The position numbers and the translations under genes are program-made. A stretch of DNA of 64,000 bases. Origin: Ovis canadensis. Taxonomy: Eukaryota; Chordata; Mammalia; Artiodactyla; Bovidae. Positions within the stretch are counted from its first letter, which is position 1. Every line of letters begins with the position of its first letter. Location of the stretch: assembly GCF_042477335.2 (NCBI RefSeq), contig NC_091247.1, positions 224,650,001-224,714,000 on the forward strand, in the 5' to 3' direction. The notes beneath the pieces are model-generated. The model saw only the letters and a list, made by a program, of their open reading frames with translations, did not search any database and was not told where the DNA came from. Below, one piece after another: positions 22,048 to 31,240 of the stretch.

Positions 22048-22827
22048 ATTTCCAGTTCACAGATGAAGAAACAGGAGCTCACAGAGATCGACTTGTTCAA
22101 AATCGCACAGCTGTAACACACCCAGGTTGGAGACTCTAGAGCTCGAGTCACTTGTCTGGGAGGCTACCACGAGGATTTTTTGCTTGGGTGGAGGTCTGTC
22201 CTTTGAGGCCACTTTCAGACCTGTCAATCTTTCCTTTGGCGGTAAAGAAACCTGGGTACAGACACAAGGCGGGTGGTCATTGCCACTTTGGGCCACTAGG
22301 GGGCAGCTGAACCCAAGCTTGCAATCACAGGACAGGCAGTTGTGACTTAGCAGTAGCAGTTTTCTCTAGGCCCCCCAGAATGGAAGAGAGAGCTGGGGAA
22401 GATGGGCAGTAGGAATACCGAGATGAACAAGACTCATACCTTGCTTTCAAGGCCCTAACATTCTGGCATGGAGCAAGATGGAGGAGTTCTAGACCTTCAA
22501 GAGGCCACATGAAGGCATCTGGTCCCTATTTGAAAAGGCAACTTGAGGCCCAGATGGACAAGAGATCTGATAGAAGCTACACACTGAGTCACTGGCCGAA
22601 GAGAGGAGAGAAGCTAAGACCCCCGACTCCAGCTCAGAGATGATGCGATCCAGTGGGGTGGGCGGTAAAAGCTCCCCCCCCAGCACAACACAATCCAGAA
22701 AGAGCTGTGCCAGCCCCTCCCCCAGCCTCATCTGTTCTTCCAGGAACCAGGCTGGTCCTCAGGCCTCAAAGGCAGGGGAGAAGGGGAGAGAACTCCAGGC
22801 AGATCCCCTCCCCCACCCAACCTTCCA

Positions 22828-22850
22828 GCAGGTTGCCCTGGCAACCCAGG
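22828..22850. promoter_or_regulatory. Perfect X-box palindrome (RFX-type site)
   Basis: GGTTGCC-CT-GGCAACC at 22831-22846 is a perfect 7-bp inverted repeat with a 2-base spacer. This is the form bound by RFX proteins. It sits in single-copy, GC-moderate DNA about 8 kb upstream of SEPTIN3 exon 1. Confidence 0.45.
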
Positions 22851-23044
22851 AACAGCCAAGTTTGAAAACCTAAAGCTGGAGGAGGAGAGAATGGATAAGA
22901 AGAGGGACAGTTCCTAGGTCCACGTATCCACCACTCACTGAATCATTTTTTGTCTTTCATTCATTCATTCTACAGAAACTTAAGAGGCTAATCCTTGCCA
23001 GGCCCTGGGGGAAGACTCAGAGAAGAATAAAATCCGGGCCCTTC

Positions 23045-23200
23045 AGAACTATGCTGTCCAATATGATAACCATAAATTAAAATGAAATAAACATTCAGTT
23101 CCGTGTTCGCTGTAGCCACATGGTAAGTGCTCACGAGCCGCGTGTGGTCAGCGGCCATCACATTGGACAGCACAGATATAGAACGCTCCCATTATCGCAG
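23045..23200. mobile_element. Non-autonomous hAT-type MER DNA transposon
   Basis: The ends are inverted: TGCTGTCCAATATGATA at the left and CACATTGGACAGCACAG at the right, followed by CAGAAAGTTCTG. The interior has the TAGCCACATGGTAAGTGCTC motif of these elements. I am unsure of the exact MER name. Confidence 0.6.
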
Positions 23201-23531
23201 AAAGTTCTGTAGGCCAGTGCGGCTCCAGAAGCTCGCTGGCTAAGGAGAGCGACACGTGGGAAAATGGACCAGACCACACAGCATGGTGTGGGCCACCGTG
23301 TCCTCATCAGGAGAAAGCAGGGGATGCCGGAAGAATGCTGAGTCTAGCTCCTGGCTCGGGTCAGTGCTCAGTGTCCGCTGTCGCCACGCTACAGTTCCTG
23401 TAAGGATTGTTTACATCAGCTGTCTGAGCAGGCTGCGTGCTCCTTCCCAGCCCTGAGGCAGTGCTGGTCCATAGTAAGTGTTCAGTAAACGGCAGCTATC
23501 ATTAGCACCACAATTATTATGACTATTCCTA

Positions 23532-23744
23532 TGACTCATTGGAAAAGGCCCTGATGCTGGGGAAGACTGAAGGCGGGAGGAGAAGGGGACGACAGAGGGT
23601 GAGATGGTTGGATGGCATCACTGACTCGATGGACAGGAGTTTGAGTAAGCTCTGGGAGGTGGTGATGGACAGGGAGGCCTGGCGTGCTGCAGTCCATGGG
23701 GTCACAAAGAATCAGACATGACTGAGCAACTGAACTGAACTGAT
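23532..23744 (+). mobile_element. BovB LINE 3' fragment, sense
   Basis: It encodes the BovB C-terminus ([31 protein letters not shown]) and ends AACTGAACTGAACTGAT. Confidence 0.9.
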
Positions 23745-23749
23745 TCCTA

Positions 23750-24700
23750 TGAAACAGACAGAAGAGGACACCCAGCCCAGCCCAAGGGCCAGGGTCTGCG
23801 GACAGCCCACAATGCCAGCGCTGGGCTGGGAGGCCTTGTGGGTTTCCTCAACCCCAGGGGAGGGTCATCTTCGCAGGCTCAGGGGCTCAGTACAGGATCT
23901 GGCTGGAGTGAGCACAGGCTTGGGGGATAGTTGTTGAAGCAGACGGTCCCTGCTTTAGTCTCTAGCTTGCTCCACGAAAGACCTCAGGCGGGTGGGCAAG
24001 ACGGTCTGAGGGTCAGAGAGCTAAACAGGGTGCGTGGCGATGCAGAGGCAGGCACAAGGGAGGTCAGCTCCAGGACCAGCAGAGTGTGGCTGTGTTTGGA
24101 GTCTCCCTGTTCTTACCGCAGACATCTCTCCGAGGGTCAGAGTCCAGGGGAGATAGAGGAGAGTTGGGGAGGGCAGACAGCAGGGCACCATCCCCCAGGT
24201 GCCCTTGAGTCCATAGTGGCCCAGCCTGGCCGTTACGAGCCTCCCATGGCCCTTTGGGATTCCAGAGGCTCAGAGCAGCCATTCACTGACGCCCACTGCC
24301 AAGAAGCCAGCCCCTCCCTACCCCGGAGCCCAGCCCAGCTGGGGACATCGCTGGTGGGACAGGTCAGGAGAGGGCTGGGCCCTGGGCCTAAGACCACAAG
24401 CCTGGATGCTGAGCGAAAGCCCATGAGAGGACCAGAGGGATGAGGCCCCTGAACTGGTCACCACCTAAGCTGGCCAGAATCTGGGTGCGGAGGAGGTGAG
24501 GGCCCTGCCCTGGAGTTCGCTTCCCAGACTGAGAACCTTCAGACCTTTCTTATTCTCTGATCAAGGCGGGTGAGTCTTTGTGGCTGGGGGGAGGACAGGA
24601 CCAAGTGATTGATGGGGCACGGAGGGAGGCTCAGTGAAGGGAAGGGATCTGGGGACGTTAGAACAGATTCGGAAATTCTGTCCTCTGGCCAGCTGTGTGT

Positions 24701-24740
<40 letters not shown>

Positions 24741-25295
24741 ACCAAGGGTAGATGTTTGTGGTTAAGTGCAGGGTAAGTAAGCCTGTGCCCAGGGTGTATC
24801 ATTGTGAGTAAGGGCCCACAAGCAGGGCTGCGGGGACATGCCAAGTAGAGAGGTGATAAAGGCCAGGACAGCCTTGGGGACAAATATGCGACTGGAGGGG
24901 GATGAGGGGCTGGGGCCCTGCTGTGAGGGATGATGAAGACCCTTTGATGTCCTGCCTGGTCCCTGCACCAGACTTTAGGGCTTTAGCCACAGGGTCACAC
25001 TCCCCCGTGAACCCTGCTACCAGCCCTGCACCCACCCCCCAGCATCACATCCCTGTCTGCTGTGTTGAAAGCAACAGAAATAACTGTTCCAGAAGGAGAG
25101 CTCCATGGAGCCCAGCGTGTGCACCAGCTGGCCATCTGGGCACTCGGGAGCTCCCCTTGGGGGATGGCTCATCCATGCAGACCACCAGCCAGATTCCTGG
25201 ACAGCCCCCTACCCCTGCCCCAGCTCCCCATGACCAGGTGGTCCCTCTGCTTCTTCCTCTGTGCTGCTCAGCCTTTTCCAGCCCCACCCCAGCCC
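23750..25295. other. Single-copy intergenic DNA, no gene seen
   Basis: The DNA is GC-moderate with a (TG)n array at 24693-24739. Several open frames exist but none carries a recognisable family signature. Confidence 0.45.
24693..24739. repeat. (TG)n microsatellite
   Basis: About twenty TG units with one TATG interruption. Confidence 0.95.
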
Positions 25296-25297
25296 AT

Positions 25298-25390
25298 AGA
25301 GTCGTGGCTTTCCTTGCCACGCAGCTTGTGGGATCTCAGTCCCCCCCGATCGGATTGAACCGGGGCCACAGCTGTGAAAGCATACCATCA
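25298..25390 (-). repeat. CHR-type SINE remnant, antisense
   Basis: CGCAGCTTGTGGGATCTCAG and GATTGAACCGGGGCCAC are diverged antisense SINE segments. Confidence 0.6.
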
Positions 25391-26079
25391 GACGCCAGAG
25401 GACTCCCTTTTTGCCTCCTCCTCTGTTCCCCCGGTCTCTCTGCCACATAGCCACAGAGTGACCACCTGCAAGATCCCACCAGGTCCCCTCCCAGGGCCCG
25501 AGCATCGTGGTGGCCTGGCCTGGGTCTCAGCACACCTGCAGCTTGGTCTCCCCCTCCCCCAGACACAGCCTGGAAGCCCCACAGAGGTTTTTCACAAAGA
25601 CGCCATGTCTTCTCACCCTTGGACCCTCCGTATGAAATCCCCCAGCCCCAGGTCAGCCTCCGCCCTTGAACCCCAAAGGCTGAGTTAATGCTTCCGCCAC
25701 AGGGCTCACCTCTGATGTAGCTTGGCCTGCTTCACTGTGACTCTGGGGACAGGAGCGGGGACAGAGGTGCATTCACCGAACGAGTCCCCCATGAACGCTT
25801 GTTACTGCTGCACTTCCCACGCCTCCCCTTGTCCAGGGCCTTCTTCAGCTCCAATTCCACTTCGGCTCCAGCAGCAGGCAGCCTAGGGCTCTTCCCTGGT
25901 TCTGGGAGGAGCTCCAGATCTTACCCTGTTCCCAAGCCAAAGGGGTCGTCTCTCAGCCTCCTACCTGGATGCTGGCATTCCTATTTTGGGGGGTGTGGGT
26001 GGGAACCCAGAGTCCTCTGGCCCCTTATGGAAGAGGCAGACAGGCCTCCATAACCACTGTCTTCCCCTGGGGTCCTCAG

Positions 26080-26199
26080 ACATGTATATGTGACCTCCAC
26101 GGAGTTGTCCACAGAGACAGGGGCCCAGGTAAAGAGAGAGGTTTCATCCATCACACCAGGCAGCCTGCTCACTGGGTACCACCTTCACCTGGTGTCCAG
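26080..26199 (+). CDS. Candidate upstream coding exon of the long SEPTIN3 form
   Basis: A 120-nt segment lies between a pyrimidine-rich acceptor (GTCTTCCCCTGGGGTCCTCAG) and a strong donor (TGTCCAG|GTAGGT). It is open in the frame A|CAT..TCC|AG, so it enters and leaves in phase 2. That is exactly the phase needed to join the long exon starting at 26400, after a 200-nt intron. The encoded text runs HVYVTSTELSTETGAQVKRE then VSSITPGSLLTGYHLHLVS. No homology is recognised. The support is splice-site quality and phase only. Confidence 0.3.
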
Positions 26200-26399
26200 G
26201 TAGGTGTGTGAGTGTGACGTGTGTAGGCATGCAGCGGTGGGAGCTGTAGGAAGGAAGCTGTACCCCACTGAGGACCTGACCGCCCCCTCCAAACAAGGCC
26301 CCTTCAGAGGAGGGCTAGCGGCTGGTCAGGTTGCGGAAGGCCGGCACCTCCAGGCTCCACCGCCTCACCCCTGCTTGGCCCCTTTGCTCTGTTGATCAG

Positions 26400-27769
26400 G
26401 GGAAAGTGGAAGACCTGGATGGACCACGACTTTGAGATGCAGCCGCATGGGGCCCCCGGCCCCGGAAACTCCTCCCGCAGCCACCTGCTGGGCCACCCAG
26501 CCCGCCCCTCTAAGCTCCCTGGCGGGGTGTCACCTCTCATCCCTGTTCTCAGGAAGACCTTCCATCTGGATGCTTTCTCCCCAAGCCACATCCCACAGGC
26601 TTCTAGCCGGCCGGGCCTTGGAGCGAGGGCCTGGAGCGAGTCCTCCCAGGAGACTGGCAAGAGCCTGGCATCCAGGAAGTTCAGTTCCATCTCCTTAACA
26701 GTCCATCCGCACAGGCAGGCACGGCCCCTGGGCCCCCTGCCTTCTCACTGGGAAGAGCTGTCCAGCCCGGGCAGGGAGGCAGCCACCCACGGAGGAAGGA
26801 GGCTGCCCACAGTTGGCTCGTCATCAGTGTCCCTAGTTCCAGGGGACAGGGTCCACTCCGAGGGCCCAGGGAACCCAGGTCTGGCCAAACCCAGCAGGAT
26901 GCCCACAGCGGAGAAGCCCCTGGTGAGCTCGTACCTGACCCTACCATTCCAGTCCCGCTTGGCTCCGAGTCCACCAGGTCCTGCGGGGCCAGGCTCAGCG
27001 GGTCCAAGGCACCCCGTTCCAGTGACTGCACACGCTCCTGCCAGAGCTTCTCCAGGAAGAGGCAAACCCCGGTCCAGGGGTATCCCGAGACCCCGGCTCC
27101 ATCTCCAAAGGGCCTCCCCTACCACAGGGCCTGCGATGGCCATGGACTTGGCTGCTCTGGATACAAGGCCACGCACAGCCAGCCGTTTATCCACAAGGAC
27201 CACCAACAGACCCGGCTTGACTGTCAACTTGGCTACACCAAAGCCATCCAGACTGGACACAGGCATTGAGTCCCCTGATCTGGATACCAATCTGGGCTTG
27301 GCCATGGATGTGGCTACAGTAGGCACAAGCAAGCCTGGCAGGGGCATGGACTCGGTAACTCCAGACCCAGACAAGGTGGGCAAAGCCATAGCCACAGAGG
27401 GCATAGCCCAGCCAGAATCCACCACAGGGGGTGCAGCCATGGAACGGGCAGCCCCAGATCCAGTCAAGCTCGGCACAGCCAGGCCGGACACAGTCATGCT
27501 GGTGAACACAGCCAAGCTGGGCATGACTACAAATTCTCCAGCTGTGGATATAAGCAGGCTGGTCATAGCCATGGGTCCAGCTGTGCCAGTCACCCCAGAC
27601 CCGGCTGCTGGTGAGACCACACTGGACAGTGTCATCAACCTGGCGACATCAGACGTTGCCACCCAGCCATCAATGCTGAGCCGAAGCACAGACGCAGCCC
27701 TAGGCCACCCTACAGCAGATGCTGCTATGGACTGGGCCACAGAGCTGGACCGGGCCAGAGAAACCAAAG
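26400..27769 (+). CDS. SEPTIN3: Long alternative 5' coding exon, predicted to splice to SEPTIN3 exon 2
   Basis: A frame of about 456 codons without a stop starts at a plausible acceptor (CCTTTGCTCTGTTGATCAG, AG at 26398-26399). It ends at the donor AAAG|GTAAAC (27769/27770). The last full codon leaves one base (phase 1), which is what SEPTIN3 exon 2 needs: ..[18 protein letters not shown]. The ordinary exon 1 (MSK G) leaves the same phase. The first in-frame ATG is 26419 (MDHDFEMQPHGAP), in a weak context. From there 450 codons plus 355 septin residues give about 805. The residues are rich in Pro, Ala, Thr and Ser. From about 27130 on they form loose repeats like MDLAALD, MDVATVG, MERAAPDPVKLG, which look disordered. 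No known domain is seen. The opposite strand is also open for 351 codons, so openness alone is weak evidence. I have an unverified recollection that septin-3 isoforms of about this length are annotated. Confidence 0.6.
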
Positions 27770-27889
27770 GTAAACGCAAAGAGCTGGGCTGGGGAGGCAC
27801 TGGGCTGCTGAGGGTAGGCGGGCAGGGGTGTAAGGGCCTGGAGAGAGGTTATGCTTGGCTAGATCTGGAAAGGGAGGGAAGATTTTTTT

Positions 27890-28070
27890 TTTAAGGTGAG
27901 AGTGCCATTTATTTTAATATCTATGTATTTAGTTTATTTATCTGGCTGTGCTGGGTCTTAGTTGTGGCACATGCAACATGTGGGATCTTACTTCCCTGAC
28001 CAGGGGTCCAACCCGTGCTCCCTGCATTGGAAGGTGGATTCTGAGCCTCTGGACCACCAGGAAAGTCCTG
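27890..28070 (-). repeat. CHR-type tRNA SINE, antisense, with target-site duplication
   Basis: Its body runs from TATTTAGTTTATTTATCTGG to GACCACCAGGAAAGTCCTG. GGGAGGGAAGATTTT occurs on both sides (about 27873 and 28072), giving a target-site duplication of at least 15 bases. Confidence 0.85.
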
Positions 28071-28506
28071 GGAGGGAAGATTTTAAGGTCAGAGTTGAAT
28101 GAGCTGGGGGAAGGGGATGGGATTGAGGGGCAGGACACAAGAGAGGCAGCCTGAGCTGGGTCCCAAACTGCCAGTCAGAGTTCAAGCTGAGGGAAGCCTT
28201 CAGAAGAAAGGCTTGCAGGTGTAATTTGTGAGAGAGCAATTATGCTGCGTTTGTCCTTTGCCATCTTCCATTACTATCTCTCTGTTCCCTGAAGACCTAA
28301 AATAATCAGGTGAGCTATAGGTGAGTCCAGCTTGAAAGCAACCCACCTACATGAAAATGTAGACCAGCACTTCAGTAAGTGGTGATTTGTCTAACAGTCA
28401 ACACTGCCACGCTCTTCCAGATGTGAACAGTGATCTCACATTATTAGTGAGACCTTCTAAATCATTCCCATTCAGCCTTTCAGGAAGATAGCTGTTGCTG
28501 TTTCCT

Positions 28507-28711
28507 TTTTTTTTTTTTTACATTAAAAAGTTTATTTATTTGGCTGTGCTGGGTCTCAGCTGCAGCATGCAGGATCCTCGATCATCATGGCATGTGGAAC
28601 TTTTCTAGTTCCAGTACATGCAACATGCGGATCTTAGTTTCCTGACCAGGGATCCAACCCATGTTCCCTGCATTGGTGGATTCTGAACCACTGGACCACC
28701 AGGGAAGTCCT
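28507..28711 (-). repeat. CHR-type tRNA SINE, antisense
   Basis: A T13 run then TTTATTTATTTGGCTGTGCT, ending GGACCACCAGGGAAGTCCTG. Confidence 0.85.
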
Positions 28712-28739
28712 GAGAGGGAAGATTTTTAACTCTTAGTTA

Positions 28740-28848
28740 TAGATTTTAACTCTTAGTTGCAGCATGTGGGATCTAGTTCCTTAACCAGAGACCAAACCCA
28801 GAACCCTTGCATTGGGAGCTCGGAGTCTTAGCCACTGGGGGGAAGCCC
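28740..28848 (-). repeat. CHR-type tRNA SINE, second antisense copy
   Basis: TCTTAGTTGCAGCATGTGGG to GCCACTGGGGGGAAGCCC. GATAGCTGTTGCT occurs at about 28486 and again at 28850, bracketing both copies. The pair therefore probably inserted as one unit, or one copy landed inside the other's tail. Confidence 0.75.
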
Positions 28849-29051
28849 TGATAGCTGTTGCTTAGAAGGTGTCTTACCTGGAAATCTCTCTTGATTCCCT
28901 AGCCCCAGCGCTGTAGTCCTAAAGGGTGAGTTGGAGACTTGTATGTTGGAAGTCCTACACGAACTATAAACTGGTCAACACAAGGGCCAGAAGTTCATTT
29001 GGTCTTCATGAGGCTGTGACTTGCCTAAATCATATAGCTGACATGTCTAAA

Positions 29052-29271
29052 GTGGCAGTAGTGGTAAAGAACCTGCCTTCAGTGCAGGAGATGTACAATA
29101 AGAGACTCGGGTTTGATCCCTGGTTTGGGAAGATTCCCTGGAGGAGAGCATGGCAACCCACTCCATGGGCAGAGGAGCCTGGAGAATCCCCTGGGCAGAG
29201 GAGCCTGGTGGGCTATAGTCCATAGATGTCTCAAAGAGACGAACACGACTGAAGCGACTTAGCATGCATTC
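29052..29271 (+). repeat. Bov-tA SINE with a small internal duplication
   Basis: It runs from GTGGCAGTAGTGGTAAAGAA to ACTGAAGCGACTTAGCATGC. GGGCAGAGGAGCCTGG occurs twice (about 29166 and 29191). From 29275 to 30500 I see single-copy DNA with possible MIR traces and no supported gene. Confidence 0.85.
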
Positions 29272-30499
29272 ATGCAAGGTAACAGGGACCCAGCGATTGG
29301 AATTCTTCTGGCAGTCTCATTCCCAGCCTTTCAAAGGCTCAGAGATTCTGGGTCTGGAACAGATGCTCGGAAAGCATCTGGTCCTGTGGCTTACCTGGGG
29401 TTGGGGGTTGTCAGCCCCCTTCCCACTGCACTCTGCACACTCGGTCTGGGGGAGCCCACTCAGGCTCTCGTCTTCCCTCCTCCAGGACCCCAGCTCTGTC
29501 TCCATCTTCAGCCCAGCCCTCTCTTCCGAAATGCAGGTGTGGACAGCCAGCGGCCTGCCAGACCCCTCCGCCCAGACAGCTCCCAGGCAGGTCCAGAGGC
29601 AGCCCTTTTCTTCCTGACTTCTGCCTTCCCTGATATCACTCCCAGAGCTGCAGGCCCCACCCCACTAGAGACCCAGGCATCCTCCTCTTTCTCTCTCCTT
29701 CATCCCAGTCAGTCTGATTCCAACTCTGTGGCCCAGCCTCCTCAGTCCTAGGCTCTGTGTCCCTTTCTCTCCATCCCTCTGCCCCTGTGAGGCCACCCTC
29801 CCCCTTCAACTGGCATGAGATGAGGGACTCATCTCATGGGAGCACTTTCTGCTTAACAGCTGTTGGTGACTCACCATTATCTTCTTTTAAAGTCCAGCTC
29901 CTTAGCTTGACTCCCAAGGCTGTGGACTTCTCCAGCCTCTTTGCTCTGTATCCATCTGGAATTTTCCCTGCTTCCTTGTGCGCAGGAGCTCTGTTGCCCG
30001 CAGCACCAGGCAGCTCTCACTTCTGGTCTCACCGCAGCCCTCCTCTCTCCATGGAACGATTTCCCTTCTTCCCGCCCACCTACATTTGCTTTTCCATCTT
30101 GGCCCGCACCCGCTCCAGGAAATCCTACAAACCCCCTCTTCCCAGAGTGCCCACCTCCCTGCACCCGCAGTTTCCCTGTGCACACCGCACGCCCTGTGTT
30201 AGGACGGTCCAGCGTTCTGTCTTACCGCACCAGACCCAGAGCTCTTTGAGGGTATAAGAGAATGGTCCTCATTCCTATGTCCACCTGGCCTGGCAATATG
30301 CTATCCATTCATGAGGATTAAATGCAAGAAAGATTTTTTTTTTTCTGACCCGTAAATTGAGGCCCAGGAAAGAAAGTTCCTGACCAGTTCAAGGTCATAG
30401 GGCTCGTCATCCCAGAGCCAGGCCTGGAACCCGGGCTCCTGAATCAGGCAGGGTTCTACCGGCACCCACGCCTGGGTAGAACCCCACGGAATCAGCCCA

Positions 30500-31240
30500 A
30501 CATCCCAACCACCGCGTGACTCACGCTAGCGCACCGCATCCCGCAGCTGTCACCGGTCCCCCGCGCCCCCGCCCCACCCCAGCCTTAGAGAGTTAGAGGC
30601 CGGGAGAGGGATCCAGGCGGAGGGATGGGATCGGGGCGCCGCCCCCCGCCCGGCATCTCGAGCCTGCGAGGCCCAGTGCCCCCGCTCAGCCGGCGCTGGG
30701 TGCCCGCGCTCCCGCGTGCGGGCGGGCGGGCCGAGAGCCGGTGCGGGCGCCGACGCCGTGGGAGGGGGAGGGGCCCTCGGCGGGGCGGGCGGCGCGCGGG
30801 TCACGTGGTGCGGGTGGCGGCGGCGGCGGCGGCATCGGTGTGCGCGGGCAGGGGCAGCGCGGCGCCGAGCCACGGAGTCGAAGTCTCGGGCGGGCGCGGC
30901 GGCGCGGGGCGCTGGGGCGGCGCGGCCGGGCCGCGGGCCGGGCGGGTGGGCGGAGAACGCCGAAGGGCGAGGCCCGGCTGCAGGGGCTACTCGGCCCAGG
31001 AGGAGCCCGCGTCCCCCTCAGCCTTGCAGCCCCGCGCCCTTGAGCATCTTCCCGGAGGAAACGGAGACAAAGGAGGATTCATGTCCAAAGGTAAGGAGGC
31101 CGGCCGGGCCATCGGCGCGCGCCGGGAGGCGGAGGCTGCGGCCCCTGCCAGCCCAGCTGGAGATGCTACCGGGGGAGGGTTGAAGCGCGGAGGAGCCCAC
31201 GCGCGGTGACATATGTGCACGGACACACACACGGTGGCAC
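30500..31240 (+). promoter_or_regulatory. SEPTIN3: CpG island, promoter and 5' UTR of SEPTIN3
   Basis: The block is extremely GC- and CpG-rich. It has a GTCACGTG E-box at 30800-30807, GC boxes such as GGGGCGGGCGG at about 30782, and a (GGC)n run at 30815-30833. The SEPTIN3 start codon is at 31081 inside the island. No TATA box is evident, so initiation is probably dispersed. Confidence 0.8.
31081..31090 (+). CDS. SEPTIN3: SEPTIN3 coding exon 1 (MSK)
   Basis: ATGTCCAAAG is followed by the donor GTAAGG (phase 1). The start context is weak (GGATTCATGT). The frame is open upstream without a stop to an ATG at 30625. Confidence 0.9.

Noticed and set aside
24539-24883. Protein frame containing THTHTHTHT text
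   Set aside because: It is a translation of the (TG)n microsatellite.
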